NCBI GenBank assembly: GCA_015680685.1
Contig: MNCI01023415.1
Coordinates: forward strand, 128,267-178,651
DNA length: 50,385 bases
DNA from: Gnetum montanum
Taxonomy: Eukaryota; Streptophyta; Gnetopsida; Gnetales; Gnetaceae
Direction of reading: 5' to 3'
The notes beneath the pieces were generated by a model. That model saw nothing but the letters and a program-made list of their open reading frames with translations, ran no database searches and was not told where the DNA came from. A program made the position numbers and the translations under genes. Shown here in pieces: positions 10,672-22,869 of the stretch. The stretch's first letter is position 1, and the number at the start of each line of letters is the position of its first letter.

Positions 10672-12759
10672 AAATACTGAAATAACATATAGATTATCAT
10701 TAGCATTCAATGCATCTTTATAGACCTGCATTAACTAGTTTTATGGCTGAACTACATTAGAAGCATCTAAGACCAGCTTCCCCCTATCTATCATCCTTTG
10801 CAGGTCATCCTTCAGCACAAGGCAGAAGTCTATGTCATGACTAGATAGTTGATGATAATGGTAGAAGTAGTCTAGTTTGAAGTATTTAGGCAATTGAGGA
10901 TCATCCCTCATTACCCAAGTGGGGTCTTTGGCTATTTTGCATAACCACTTATGTTTCTTTTAAGTAGCTTTGATCATTTGTTTGTGTTGTATGAGCCCAC
11001 TTTTTAATAATTGGTCTAGTAACTCAAATAGTTTTATAGGTAAGGTAGTGTATTTGGACATGTCCTTTCTTTTACAGTTTGATCTAGTTGTTGTTGATAC
11101 AATGGTCCTGGAGGTTGACGATTGGTTCTTGCGATCATTAGTAGGGGCCTTGGGTGAACTGGCCTTTAGCCCTTGGTTTGTAGTCTTTGTTTCTTTTATC
11201 ACAGTTGCTATGGTCATCTTCTTTTATTTTCAGTTTTCCTTATCTCTCCACACATGTTGATTTTTATATGCTAAATAGGTTAAATCATGACTAGCCTTCG
11301 CACCATCTTCTACATTCTTGGTTTGCAAGAATGCTTAGCTAAGAGACCATAGATCAAGGTAGTAGAGCTTTGACTTGATAAAGTCATTCACTGCTCCCTT
11401 GAATATGGCTAATAAGTGGGCTTTAGCTATAGACTCCGGTATTTTGTTTAGTAGTCCATTCCATCACTGGATGAACTTCTATATAGGTTCTAAGGATATC
11501 TTCTTGACCTTCATGAGTTGGTCAAACATGGTATTAGACTTCAAGTTATACTTGAAGTAGTTGACAAACTAGGAAACCAAGTCCTCCAAAGAGAATATGG
11601 ATCCCCTAGATAATGCACAATACCAATCAAGTGCTTTCCTAGTCAAGGACATAGGGAAAATCCTCATGATGGTATGAATCCATGGCTGCAAGAGTAAGCA
11701 TGCAGATTGAAAGGTAATAAGGTGAGCATTAGGGTCAACTTCTTCATTATATTTGCTACATTGCAGGATAGGAACACTAGGAGGAAGTATCAAGGATGGG
11801 ACTATAGGACTTATGGAATCATCCTAGAAGAAATTCATAATCTTAATAGTCTATGAGGTAGAGGCTTTAAGCCTTTTCAACTCCTCTATTAGGTCCTAGA
11901 TCATTTGGAAGGCTTGATCCAAGCCCTATGGTGGCCCTATTGGTTGTGAGACTTGTACATAAGGTTGTGGTGTTTTTTGTGAGGCTTGTGGCCTTGTTAT
12001 GGGTTGCATGATAGAAGTGAGTGGTTGCATTATGGTTATGGCTTGTGGTCCAAACAAGGAAAAGGATTTTTGTGCTAGTACTTGAGGCACAAATGAGACA
12101 AATGGGGTGTGCAACCCATGAGTTGCTTGGGGTTCCATGGTGGGCCCCACATGTGTAGTTAACGAATTTGTGATGGTAAAAATCATTGTTGATGGTTTCA
12201 TAGATTGAATCCATGTGGCAAATGGCATAGATGTATGATGGATCATAGGTTGGGGAATCAATTTAATTTGATGTGTGGCTATGATCAATGTGGGATCAAC
12301 TATGGAAGATGATGGTACCATGTCCATGGAGAAAACAAAAGTGTTAGAGTAAGGCATTGTGACCTTGGGAAACATTTATTGGAATAATCCTTCCAAAATG
12401 TTTTTAGGCTCAGATTCTATCCTAAATTCATCCTCCTCCTCTTGTTGTTCCTTGGAGCTATGTTTTTCATCCTCTTCTTCCATCTCAATCAATTAGGCTA
12501 GTATACCTACATAGATATCATATAGAGGTATTTGGTCATAGAAAGAAGGGATGTACTCCTTACCATTATGGTGGATAAGTTTGAACTCCCTTTTGGCTTC
12601 TACTCCTAAATGTGGAATCAACATGCCATCTTGTATTTTGGTGCAAATGAAGTTATATCAGGCTTCATTTATGATTGAAAAATTAGGAATTTTTCCTCTA
12701 ACTCTGAAAGATTGCCTACATTCAATGACAGTAGGGTCTTTGGGGTCATATACCTTCAT
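10672..12759 (-). pseudogene. Element E gag, decayed
   Basis: The frame can be followed from an ATG at 12759-12757 with scattered stops. An N-terminal domain (12759-12376) has acidic runs of Glu/Asp. A Pro/Gln/Thr-rich segment follows (12375-11926). A capsid core with DPNAHLITFQSACLL and RKALDWYCALSRGSI (11793-11569) matches the retrotransposon gag family pattern of plant gypsy elements. Near 10900-10770 a degenerate zinc-knuckle-like segment reads DYFYHYHQLSSHDIDFC, followed by LKDDLQRMIDRGKL, as in Tat-type gag. The frame stops at the insertion site of A. The role would be particle assembly and RNA packaging. Confidence 0.78.
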
Positions 12760-13019
12760 GGCTTCTTGGCAGGACCTTCACCAATGAAGTGAGGGACAAC
12801 TTGATAGATTGTTAGAAAGACATGGTTATGGTGTTGAGAATGGCTTAAAACAAGGTTATAAATGATAAAATAAAATAAAATTCCAGCAAACTAAATTTAA
12901 AAATGTTTTTAAGGAAAAAAACTATTGAAAATAAAGTACTTACTAAAATAAGTAAGTAGGAGGTAAGGGGGTTTACCCCTTTATCAAAAATGAAAATTTC
13001 GAAATGTTGGTGTCAAGCC
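12760..13019 (-). other. Element E gag upstream leader
   Basis: This AT-rich stretch joins the gag start to the duplicated leader. No conserved frame is seen. Confidence 0.4.
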
Positions 13020-14030
13020 TTATCCAAGTTGGCCTCCCAACTACCTTTATGCTAGGTATGGTAGGGAGGGAAAGAAGGGTAATGAGATAATGGAAATCTC
13101 ACACCTTCTAGCTCAATGTTGGGGAGAGGGAGGAAAAGTTGAAAAGTCAAAGTGGAAAGTTGGTATTTCCCACTAGTATTTCCCACTAAGAACTTGGTTT
13201 TGGTAGGTTGCCAATTTTCTTAGCTTGGAAAAATGAGGGGAAGCTAACTTTTGGAAGTTTGGTAATGTTTATAACACTTGCACCACCCACTTTGAAAACT
13301 AGAAAAATTGGCAATAAAAAGAAAAAAGGAAAAAGAATATCAATGCTAGTTTTGGAGGAAAAATTTCATAGCAAGTGCTACAAAAACCACCACCCAACCA
13401 CCTGCAACTTTCATGCTACAGTTTTGGTCATAGTGGGGGAAAGGGTAGTGTTGATCTTTTGAAGGTTTTGGCTACAAAAATATGGAAAAAGGCTTTCAAT
13501 TTACAATGTTGGCTTTGGGCAGAATCGATGTTAAGCCTTTCCCACACTGGCCTTCCCAATTGCTTCTATGCTAGGTATGGTAGGTGGAAAGAAGGGGCGT
13601 GAGATAATGGAAATATCACACCTCCTAACCCAATGTTGATAGGGGGGAAAGGCTGAAAAATTAGAGTGGAAGGTTGGTATTTTTCACTAAGCACTTAGTT
13701 TTGGCAGGTTGCCAATTTTCTCAGCTTGGGAAAATGCAAGGGAGAGGAGGGGGAGCTAACTTCCAGAATAATTTTTGGAATGTTTGCACCACCCACTTTG
13801 GATGCTAGAAAAATCAGTAGCAAAAAAGAGAAGGGGAAAAGGTTTCAACGTTAGTTTTGGAAATGAAAAAATTCATAGCAATTGCTATGAAAAGCCACCA
13901 CCCAACCACCTACAACTTCCATGCTATAGTTTTGGTCAAGGGGGGGGGGAGGAATCATAGTGTTGGTTCTTCAAAGTCTTGGCTGCAATAAATCAAAGAA
14001 AAGTTTGCAAATGGCAATGTTGGTAATAGA
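13020..14030. repeat. Tandem duplication of about 0.5 kb in E leader
   Basis: Two direct copies are offset by 501-519 bp. Matching landmarks are GCTAGGTATG at 13051 and 13570, GGTTGCCAATTTTC at 13206 and 13707, and CCACCACCCAACCACCT at about 13388 and 13896. Small indels explain the varying offset. It lies between the primer site and gag of E, so it is an untranslated leader duplication. The short ORFs in it are repeats of each other in different frames and are not genes. Confidence 0.85.
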
Positions 14031-14066
14031 GAAGAATAGCTTTGGTCACAGAATTTGGGCGAAGGC

Positions 14067-14082
14067 CCTCCTTCTAGCACCA
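14067..14082 (-). other. Primer-binding site of element E (tRNA-Asn)
   Basis: On the minus strand the site reads TGGTGCTAGAAGGAGG, one C-to-T change from the complement of the plant tRNA-Asn 3' end (TGGCGCTAGAAGGAGG). Tat1 of Arabidopsis is known to use tRNA-Asn. Confidence 0.75.
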
Positions 14083-14093
14083 AGAAAAATCGT

Positions 14094-15350
14094 TGTGACC
14101 AAAAAAATTGATCACTAAAAAATCAAATGGAGATTTGGTGCATAGAAGTTCCTCAACCCATGCAACCCTAAGGCCTCCATGAAAAAATGGGATTCAGGGC
14201 ACCTTAGCCAGTCCAGTAGATCAACCAAGGACTTGGGGGTTTGCAAAATAATGCAACAAAATGAAATGCAAAAACTAATAACAAATTCGAATAATGCATA
14301 GAAAACAAATAGATATATCTTACACAAAAAATCCAAAACATATAATTTTATTGAGTAAAAAAAAAGAATAAGTTAGAGAAATGTGTACAAATGGTGCCTA
14401 AATGGGCAGTAAGGGGTTCACTTGGATGAGGGTTCAAGGTCTAGTGAAGTCAATGCAATTAACTCCACAATCTAGATGTCCTATCACTTCCAATGCTATC
14501 AAACCTCCTATGCTACAATCTCAAATTTGTAATGCTCACTATGGTGGAGGGTAAGAAAAGTAAAAATCTAGTGGCCAAAGTGTTCTACGTTGGGGGTTGG
14601 GAATCCCAAAAATGTAGCATTAATACCCAAAATCCACATGTCTCAAGGCTATAATTCTTTCATGCTATGGTTCAAGAGAATGGAAACATGGGAGATTGTA
14701 AGAACTCTTAAGTGCTTGAGAATTCCCTAGTGTGGAATTGTAGAAATTTTTCTTTTAAGTGTTGAACTAAAAATCTTTGCTTGTGTAAAAATTGCTAAGT
14801 TGTGTAACGTGCTAAACTTGTAAATGGTGTTTCAGGCTAGTTTTAAGAGGTCTTGGGCCATGAATGATGCTAAAAAATGGCTATGATTTCACTGTAAAAT
14901 GGCTGCAAATTGGATGCCAGATTTCTACCTCGTTTAGGTGAGATCGGTATCCAAATTTGGGGGATTACCATATATAGTAAGTGCTTTCCCCATGTCTGTT
15001 TCATTTACTATAAATAGTAACTAGGGAACACCTTCCACACTAGAGATGAATCTTCCATGCTAAGCTTTCCACTATGCTTGTTAAAGTGGCTAGTCAACAT
15101 TGAGGTGCATGAAGTGACGAATTTTGGCTTTTGTGGCTTCCACGATAAGGGGTGCAATTTTCAATGCTAGGGGTGAAGACTCCACGTTAGGGGGAAATTT
15201 CCACATAGAGCAGGAAAGGTTTCCAAGCTGTGCATGTAGTCTCCATGCTGAGGGGAGAAATTTTTCAAAACCCCCATCCTTCTATGCTAGGGGTAGGTGA
15301 GATTTATCCCCCGCATGTGTTTTCAGCGTAAAAAAGTATATACCCCCTGT
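14094..15350 (-). repeat. Element E 5' LTR (outer end approximate)
   Basis: The inner edge is taken at TGTGACC (14094), eleven bases beyond the primer site. A palindromic TATA-like sequence lies at 15006-15019. Outside it, at about 15030-15300, there are several degenerate copies of a TTCCATGCTAGGGG-type motif, fitting U3 enhancer-like repeats upstream of a minus-strand promoter. The outer end could not be fixed and no second E LTR is present for comparison. Confidence 0.5.
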
Positions 15351-15599
15351 AAAACCCATCAAATTTCCTTTTTTGGCATTTCAAAAGGCATTTGACCACT
15401 TATGAGGCATTTTTCAACCCCAAAAGTATAAACTATGTGAAATTTCCCACTATGGATTACAACCTTCACATTTACAATGAAGTTTTGCCTTGAGTTACAG
15501 GGGGTGAAAGCTACATGATGAAGATTGACTATAACATGCAAATTTTTGTGGTGTTTTGATATAAATTTTTCTATTATGATAGGCCCATAGACCTTCATA
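15351..15599. other. Spacer, nothing recognised
   Basis: This AT-rich sequence lies between the presumed E LTR and the decayed coding stretch. A short minus-strand ORF at 15359-15598 resembles nothing I recognise. Confidence 0.4.
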
Positions 15600-17480
15600 G
15601 ATTACATGAAAAGGGATTACTTCATCATTTTGCTATATAGCATCTAAGTAGCCTTCTAGTTCTTGTATCTTAAACTTTACCTTCTACTTTTTAATGTAGT
15701 CCATCTTAATTTTGTTGTTTACTGGTATGATGAACATTAGATATTTTTAAATTTGCTTCAAATCTCTTGTAGAAGCCATCAAAGGACCTTCTATCTATTC
15801 AAAATTATTCTTTGACAATTAGCTTCTCACCCTCTAATTCTTATTTTTATGCATCATTTGTAATAGGTCCACCAATCTTGGCAAGTTAAAAGCATAAATA
15901 AGCAAGTCAAGAATTTTTTCTTTGCATACAAATGAATTCTTCCCAAACACTATGATTCAAAATTCAATATTCTCTTAATATTATTTAAATCTTTTCCAAG
16001 TAGATAAATCATACAAGATTGCACAAACTCATCTCAACCAAGTTTTTCTTTTGTTTTAAATTTTTTCATGAGGCCATTTTATGGTAGATCATTAACTTTT
16101 TCTTCATCAAAAATACTATTATCAACATTTATAACATGTCTTTTTCTACCTTTCTTTAGTTTATGTCTCTCACTAGTTCTTCAGACTCGCTTATGTATGA
16201 TCCTCATATGACTTTGCACATGCTTAAAATAGAGAACTGAAAATCAAACATTTGATATTAACATTTGATTTGAAAAAAATAAAGATTCCTTTCCAGCACC
16301 TTCAAGTGCATGATATACATATCAATGAGATGATCATCAATTCATTCTTTCTAGCATTTTTATATAAACACTTAAACGTCTCTCTTGTGGTAAGGTAACA
16401 ATAAATAGAGGTTCTCACAAGCTCTATGCTATGAAGAACACCAATGGAAAGCAATTCTAATAATCTATTGATTGTTACATAGGCAACATCAATAGAGGAG
16501 CATGCCATATCAACTTTAACAACTGTAACAGGGAAAACAAACATGTTTGAGTTATCATGGAAATGATTATTATTTTAAAACATTACACTAAACTAATGTA
16601 AATAGCATTAAAGATAACAACATCATAATTAACATGCAAAAAAGTTCAAATTATTATATTATAAATTGAAAATGAATGCATTGAGAAAATTAAAATTCTT
16701 CTCATCATGAATGGGTTACCTTTTGAACTCTTCTTTAAACGAATTGAATAATTTCCTTTCAACCTTTGTTTCTAGGAACTTAGACAAGCCTATTTAACAA
16801 AAATATCCATCAATATAAATAGAGAAAATAATAACATATCTTAAAACAATAATTATAACATATTCACTATGTTACCTTTAGGGATATTAGTATTTATGTT
16901 ACTCACATCAAGGTTAATGTGGAATGACATTGGTACCATTGCTCACTACTACTACATTTCTTAATTTCTTATTCAAGTAACTTCTAGATATGTATGTTCT
17001 CTTAAGAAACAAAGCTTTCTATTTTGTTTTTTAGTCTAATATTCTACTCTACCAAACAAAACCTTTTTTTTTCTAAACTTCTTTAATACATTGTAAAGCA
17101 AAGCATTGCTTTACATGTAACTATTTAATTAGTTACTCACTTTTTCTAACTTTTCCATAATACCTTCATATGACTATTTCTCATTAGGGCTCATAATTTT
17201 AGTTGACTATTTATAATTATATTTTAAGTAACATGATCAAATACCTCTTGTGGCTGGAAATCCACATTTGAATAAAATAAATGGATCTAGCTTCACTATA
17301 TTCATGCAATTTCTAGGCATGTAGTATCCTACATTCATCATTTCCAACAACTTTGAAATAACAATAGGAAAACCAAGTAATTCTTTTGTTTTGTGTAGTT
17401 TTCATGAGTTCACTCATTTCTAAATTAGAGGTGATTACGAGAGAATTATCAAAGAAAATACCATGATTTTTCTCTAATGG
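15600..17480 (-). pseudogene. Decayed multi-exon-like coding region, family unknown
   Basis: Minus-strand protein-like blocks occur in order: ELLGFPIVISKLLEMM and NIVKLDPFILFKCGFPATRG (17400-17230), FLRRTYISRSYL-like residues (about 17000), LSKFLETKVERKLFNSFKEE (16790-16715), VDMACSSIDVAYVTINRLLE (16520-16302), then basic and acidic blocks (RKRHVINVDNSIFDEEKV, about 16150-16080; KKFLTCLFMLLTCQDWW, about 15900). Some blocks are bounded by good splice signals: an acceptor TTTTCCCTGTTACAG ending at 16523, and donors AG/GTAACCC near 16718 and GTGAGTAAC near 16905. Stops and frame changes inside blocks say it is no longer functional. It may be a host gene fragment or part of an unrecognised mobile element. 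Confidence 0.4.
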
Positions 17481-18049
17481 ACACATCAAAAGAATTACAT
17501 TATTAAAAAAAACTTAAATTTTAGTTGTTTTCACTAAAAACAATGATCACTACAAAAATTTAGAAAGAAAAAATAACTTAGAAAAAAATTTAAGATATTT
17601 TATCTACTTTCGAATTTTTTGGCATGCTTTATAACCTCTTTCTTAGTGTTTTTCCACTTTAATTCTTTCATAGCTACATTCTTACTACCATCTAAAACTT
17701 AGAGTACCTCTGCAATATGAAAGGCATTAACAGTAAACACTTGACTATTTGTAGTTGCATGCAAGCTACTTCCCCCATAAACGGATGCATACTCAGACAA
17801 ACACTCATAAAAATTGTAAACAATGTTCTTTTAATAATATCCTTCCATTGTCGTCCTTTCATAGATTCACATGTTCTTTAATTTTTAAGAAAACTTATAC
17901 ATTGAAGGATGCTGGAAAATTTTCTATGGCTACAGTAAGGAAGTACATCAAATTTGTAGCATCATACAAAAATATATAATCAAATAATAAATGAATTTTT
18001 AAAAATTGCATAACAAATTATTTGTCAATAAAGGAAATCTTTATACTAA
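17481..18049. other. AT-rich spacer to the left of element B
   Basis: No conserved coding block or repeat was seen. The five bases before the B LTR are ACTAA (18045-18049), one half of an expected target duplication whose partner is lost. Confidence 0.4.
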
Positions 18050-18906
18050 TGATGAGTGGCAAGTGTTCCCTATGCCCAACCATATGAATCACAAGCATGT
18101 ACATGCAATTTAGTCAAATTATATGCAATTTCTAACTAAAAGTATCTTAGATAATTAGGCATGATATTTTTAGTCATTATCTTCCCACTCATCACTTATG
18201 CTAGCTCAATCAGAATGGTTAAGTGTGATTGAAATATAAGATATTTTTATTTTTATTATTTTTAATTATTAAATTATTAATATCATAAAGTGATTAAAAT
18301 ATTATGTTTTAACTACCTATGTACCTAAGGGTAATTTAAGCTATCCTAAGTGTGAAGCATTCGTTCCCACTTTTCATATCCATCCTGGACTTATATTACT
18401 ATTGCTAGGTTATCAAATATCTACTATTAAGCATAATAAGTATCCACTACTTGGATTACTAAATGTTATTATATTATGCTTTAACTAGTTGTACTCACAC
18501 TATTACAAAATAAAACATTAATTATCTAAGCATTGGAAAGTAAAATGTATTATGAAGTAAATTAGACAAAATAAAATAAAACTATTCCAAGTGCTACAAT
18601 GGATGGAATTAATCTCAATTTTATTGCCAAAATGTCAAAAAAACCTATGTACATTATGCACTTAAATAAAATTTGTTCAATCAATTTTATCCATGTTATA
18701 AGCACTTAGAGGAGAATTTAGCTAAGTCCTATAGAAGAAAACTAGAAGAATCTAGCTACTAAAATGATCAAAGATACCATAAATGCAGATGATGTGCACA
18801 TTTATATACACAAAAGACTAGATTGCATCAACTCATCAAAGGATGCATCAACGATAATGTGTTGATATATTCTTGCCAATGTAGCAAACTTATTAATTAC
18901 TCATAA
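18050..18906 (-). repeat. Element B 3' LTR
   Basis: It starts TGATGAGTGG on the plus strand and ends TCATAA next to a polypurine tract. The first 320 bases match 39916-40372. The outer U3 (about 18790-18906) holds GATGCATC-type palindromes near a minus-strand TATA-like TATATAAA (about 18803-18812). Confidence 0.85.
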
Positions 18907-18920
18907 TACCTCAACAATTG
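18907..18920 (-). other. Polypurine tract of element B, decayed
   Basis: On the minus strand this reads TTGTTGAGGTA just before the LTR start. The sequence upstream (GGATGAGTTTTCAATC) matches the sequence beside the polypurine tracts of C and D, which confirms the LTR boundary. Confidence 0.6.
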
Positions 18921-19399
18921 ATTGAAAACTCATCCTTGAATAAACAAAAGTGGAACTGAGTTGTTTACAATATGTGAGGGAATGGAACTAACTAATATTT
19001 AGCAATTCTAAGTGTCATATTACAAAATATTCAAGTATTTTTAATTTAGTTTGTTAAAATTGGACACAATACAAAAAATTTGCATGGTTGTTTATTACAC
19101 AAAATTAGCCAAAATAGAGTCTTCAAACCATGCTCAAAGATGAAGGTTCCTATAGCTCAAATGTTCATTCATCATGTTGTAGTCTAGCAAGTGGCCTTAA
19201 AACTTAAAATCATCCAACAATGTCTTTATATTTTCCTCTTTACTTTATGACTCATTAATGATCCAGGTAGCATCACCTAAACTAGTTTATTTTGGTAAGT
19301 TTCATGAGTAAGGTTGTGTAGGAAACATTTTTTATCTTAATGAACAAAGCTACATATTGGTTACACTTGACAATAAATGTTAGTACAAGATTTTATAGC
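18921..19399. other. Spacer between B polypurine tract and extra coding region
   Basis: AT-rich, heavily mutated. No stable frame seen. Confidence 0.4.
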
Positions 19400-21490
19400 T
19401 CCTAGTGGTTACTCATTCTTCATGCCAAGTTCTTAGTAACTAATTATTAATCTTTGAATTTACTCTAAAAAAACTATAAACTTTGCATTAGCTACTTCTA
19501 GGTTCTTCTTTGTCTCCTTATGAAGCTTGAACTCCACCTCATAGAGGAGGTAGGAGTTGGCCACCTATTTTTTCAATTCTAATCATAGTTATCTTACAAT
19601 CAACATCACCAAGTTTTCATACAAAAGGTTGGATAAATTCATGTACTAAGTCATCTCCTTGATTTGCAACTCCTTTAGGTGAATTTCTACCTAATTATAT
19701 GCAATCAATCTATCAAAGATGAGCTGCTATGCATCACATCCTTGTTGGAGTAACTAGAGAGCTTCATTCATCTTGACCTTTAACAACTTGATTTCTTTTC
19801 TATTTACTTCCTTGAGCATTCTAATAGAGTTCCTGTAATGATTTTTCACCTTTTCATATTTGAAGACTTTGTTTTTCTAGGAAACAATCTCAATGGTGAT
19901 CTTCTGGCTAATGGCCTGAACCTCCTTCATCAAGAAATTTCTATTCTTATCAACCAACCTTCTAACATCCTAATTCACATTAGTGAGCTATTCTTGGTAC
20001 TACCAATGCACTATATTCGTTGTTCTTTTTATGCCTTAGTTTTTTACATGCATCAATTCTCCTTAGTTAGAATTTTATTTTCCTTATGTTTATCTATAAT
20101 ATCATTATTTGTGATGTTCAACATGGTATCTAACAATGGTGAATCCAAAACTATACACTCCTTGGCATTTTTAGCCTCTTTTAATCTTTGCTAAAGTTTT
20201 TGAAAAGCTTTATCTTTTGTGAGTTTTCAGTATAGAATGGCAAGGTCTTACAATTGAGCTTTGAGTTCCATAACCTTGGCTAGCAACCTTTCATTGATTT
20301 TTTTAGCTTTCTCAAGTTGTGCTTGTTCAATTAGAAACCTACCTTTTAAAAAAAGTTGTTGTGATGTCTTCTGGGATGTCAAAAATCTCTAAAATCAATT
20401 TCCTGGCTCCAACCAATCATTCCAGAATCTCTTCATGTTATGCTACACTTATCCCTCTACTCTTGGTTTCTATAGATACTTAGATATCTTTCATGATAGC
20501 AATATCTAAAGTAGAAGCTACAAGAACATTTAGAGCCTCTCTAATTTTATTAGCCACCATCTCAATTGTTGTCTCCTAATCTATACATGGCATGACTAGG
20601 ACTATCGCACCTTCCCCTTCTTCCACCATAACTAGGAAAGTCACTATATTTCCAAATATTTTGGGGAATTTTTCCCTTGTGATGAAAACCATGACTTCTC
20701 ATGTGCTAGGATTAGTGTGAATAGAATTCTAATTCCTTTGTGCAGAAAATAAATTTCTTGGGTTATATATTAGTCAACTAATAGTCCTCGTGACTTTATT
20801 GAGATGGCCCATGATCAGATGATATATCAATGATTCATCACCATGACTAAAGACTACTATATTTCCTCCCATTACCTTAGATCTTTAGTCATTACTGCCA
20901 TCTTGGGTATTTTCTTTAGTGCTATTAGTGGTGGTGGATGGTTTTCCTTCTCTTGGAGTTTAGTAGGGGTCTTATCCTTTGTTATTTTTTTCTAGGATAT
21001 GGTAGGGTCCCTATGAAAAGTGAGGTGCATTTTAATCCTTCTTATCTTCTTTAAACCTTTTCTCAATCTCAAGAAAGATGAATTAGGAAATATTAATAAG
21101 AAACTTTCCACTTAAAGCCCTACATGCCTTTGCATAAAATAAAATGAATTTGCTTGATCATACAATTGGATTAATATGATATATTGCAATTTGAAGCATG
21201 CACACTCCACCTTTATAATGGTAGTGTACTCCTTACGATTCACTCCATAGCAATGATGGATTCATTCCTTCTTCACTTATGCATCTTCTTACATGAAAAC
21301 CTCAGCCATTTTTGCCCCAGTGTTGGGTAATCCAAGGGCTTCTAATATTTCCTTTACTAAGTGGAGGATGGTTATATCTTTAATTTTTATTATTACATTT
21401 TCTTTAGTGATTCTTTCAGAAGAGATAAGTCTCTCCAAGATACCATTCACCACTACTAGAAACGATGAGCTACAATGCAGACACTTGTAA
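19400..21490 (-). pseudogene. Extra degraded coding region of element B, coiled-coil-like, env position
   Basis: On the minus strand one frame can be followed for hundreds of codons with only occasional stops: KEILEALGLPNTGAKMAEVF (about 21350), YHLIMGHLNKVTRT (about 20800), REKFPKIFGNIVTFLVMVEE (about 20650), ETTIEMVANKIREALNVLVA (about 20550), LILEIFDIPEDITTTFF (about 20380), then EQAQLEKAKKINERLLAKVM (about 20300) and EFKLHKETKKNLEVANAK near 19510. The later half is rich in Lys, Glu and Leu with heptad-like spacing, suggesting a coiled coil. It lies in the element's own orientation between integrase and 3' LTR, where envelope-like genes of Athila elements sit. A and C have no counterpart. 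No membrane span or known domain was recognised; a captured host gene is the alternative. Confidence 0.5.
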
Positions 21491-22541
21491 CTATGTACAG
21501 ACCTCTTACAATGTCAACTCTAGGAAGGGTCTAAATTTTAGTTCTTGAAAAAAAATATTTTGAAATTTCTTGCTTCATACCTTTTCTCAACAAGCCTCTA
21601 TTAAGGTCACCTCCAAGTTTAGCCTAGCTCTTAGTGCCTCATCCTATCTTGATTGTCATGTTTCTATAGTGCAAATCTAATAAATAGATTCTAATTTTAG
21701 GTTGTTTTCTTAAATTTCCTATGATATGAATTGCTTCAGTAGCATGCTATTCTTGTTGTTATTTCAATTTTTGTTACTATTATCCTTTTCCTTCCCCTAG
21801 TCACTTCTCCCTTGGCTATAATGATCTATCTACCTACAGGACTCATTTAGACATCATCTATAATCACATGGATGATTATGAATTTGTTGTTTTAGCTTTA
21901 ACTCTTAAGTTTATATGCATTTGAATTGATTTTAATTAGTATTAATTTTAAAAGATTAAGTGTTAAAGTTTTAAAGGAATTGTAGGCACTTAAATTTAAA
22001 GTCTGAAGATAGTTAATTATGTTGATACTCTTTCTAATACTATTTTAATATATTATTTAAATTATCTACTAGTTGAAAGTTAGAAAAATTGTTAGAAAAT
22101 ACTTTTTAAGGTCCCCACAATGTAGAGATTATCCTCAAAAACTCACAGATGAAAAAATGAATGAAATCAAATGTTCCTAGAAGAAGCTATGGCTTTGAAA
22201 AGCTTTTGGACTTTGAAAATGGCAAAAACTCCCTTCATATTTAAAGTAAAATGTGAAAAAATTAACAAAGTTTCATGCATATATATATACACACACACAC
22301 ACACTATTTCTGTGTTACATTGATAGAAATACATTGACATATCTCAGTGCATTAATGCAATCCTTAACAAAAAAAATTTCATTTGAGAAACTAATAAATT
22401 TTGAAAAATGTTGAAGCAAAATGAGGATCAAATGGAAGCTAAAAAGAACTATGAAGAATGTAGACAATAAACATGAGGTCCCAAGTGAGGTTTGAAGTTA
22501 ACGAAGCTCTCAATTAGGTTTAGAAATAATATGTTTGTAAG
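21491..22541. other. Spacer between extra coding region and integrase tail of B
   Basis: AT-rich sequence without a convincing frame. It contains a short TA/CA dinucleotide run at 22277-22305. Confidence 0.45.
22277..22305. repeat. TA/CA dinucleotide microsatellite
   Basis: ATATATATATA followed directly by a run of ACAC dinucleotides. Confidence 0.9.
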
Positions 22542-22860
22542 TCAAAAATTAATTTGAAAAACAAGAAAATTTGAAGGATTTATGCTATTAGTATCACAAC
22601 TAGATGAATGCACATATGTGATGATGGAGTGTAAACTAGATGTCCAAAAGTTATGTAAGTAGATCATCCCTAAAGTAGGTCCATGCAAAAAATTCCCTTG
22701 CATAACCATCTTACAAAGTTTCTTTAGGCACTTGCATAACATGCATGGAGATTCAATAGAAAATATTATCTTTTGGTTGAAATTCAACTCTTCTTATTTG
22801 GATGTCATGTCATTTCTTGTTGTATGTCTTATGCATCTCATTCATCATGAAAGATACCGT
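22542..22860 (-). pseudogene. Element B integrase C-terminal remnant
   Basis: The segment from about 22760 to 22860 aligns with 3960-4060 of element A (a shared block reading GATGTCATG and then CTTATGCAT on the plus strand). It is cut off from the integrase core by the LTR-like insert at 22870-23865. Individual codons are badly decayed. Confidence 0.6.
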
Positions 22861-22869
22861 TTACCTTTT

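Larger units (their letters stand above)
10667..15350 (-). mobile_element. Element E: Tat-like Ty3/gypsy, gag half and 5' LTR
   Basis: The minus-strand order is LTR (from 14094 rightward), tRNA-Asn primer site, a leader with a 0.5 kb duplication, and a gag frame from 12759. The gag frame is interrupted by element A at 10672 and continues at 1229-1029. The tRNA-Asn primer and the gag with a C-terminal Cys/His segment fit the Tat lineage. No protease or polymerase of E is seen in the window; whether it is a gag-only derivative or simply cut off cannot be told. Confidence 0.7.
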
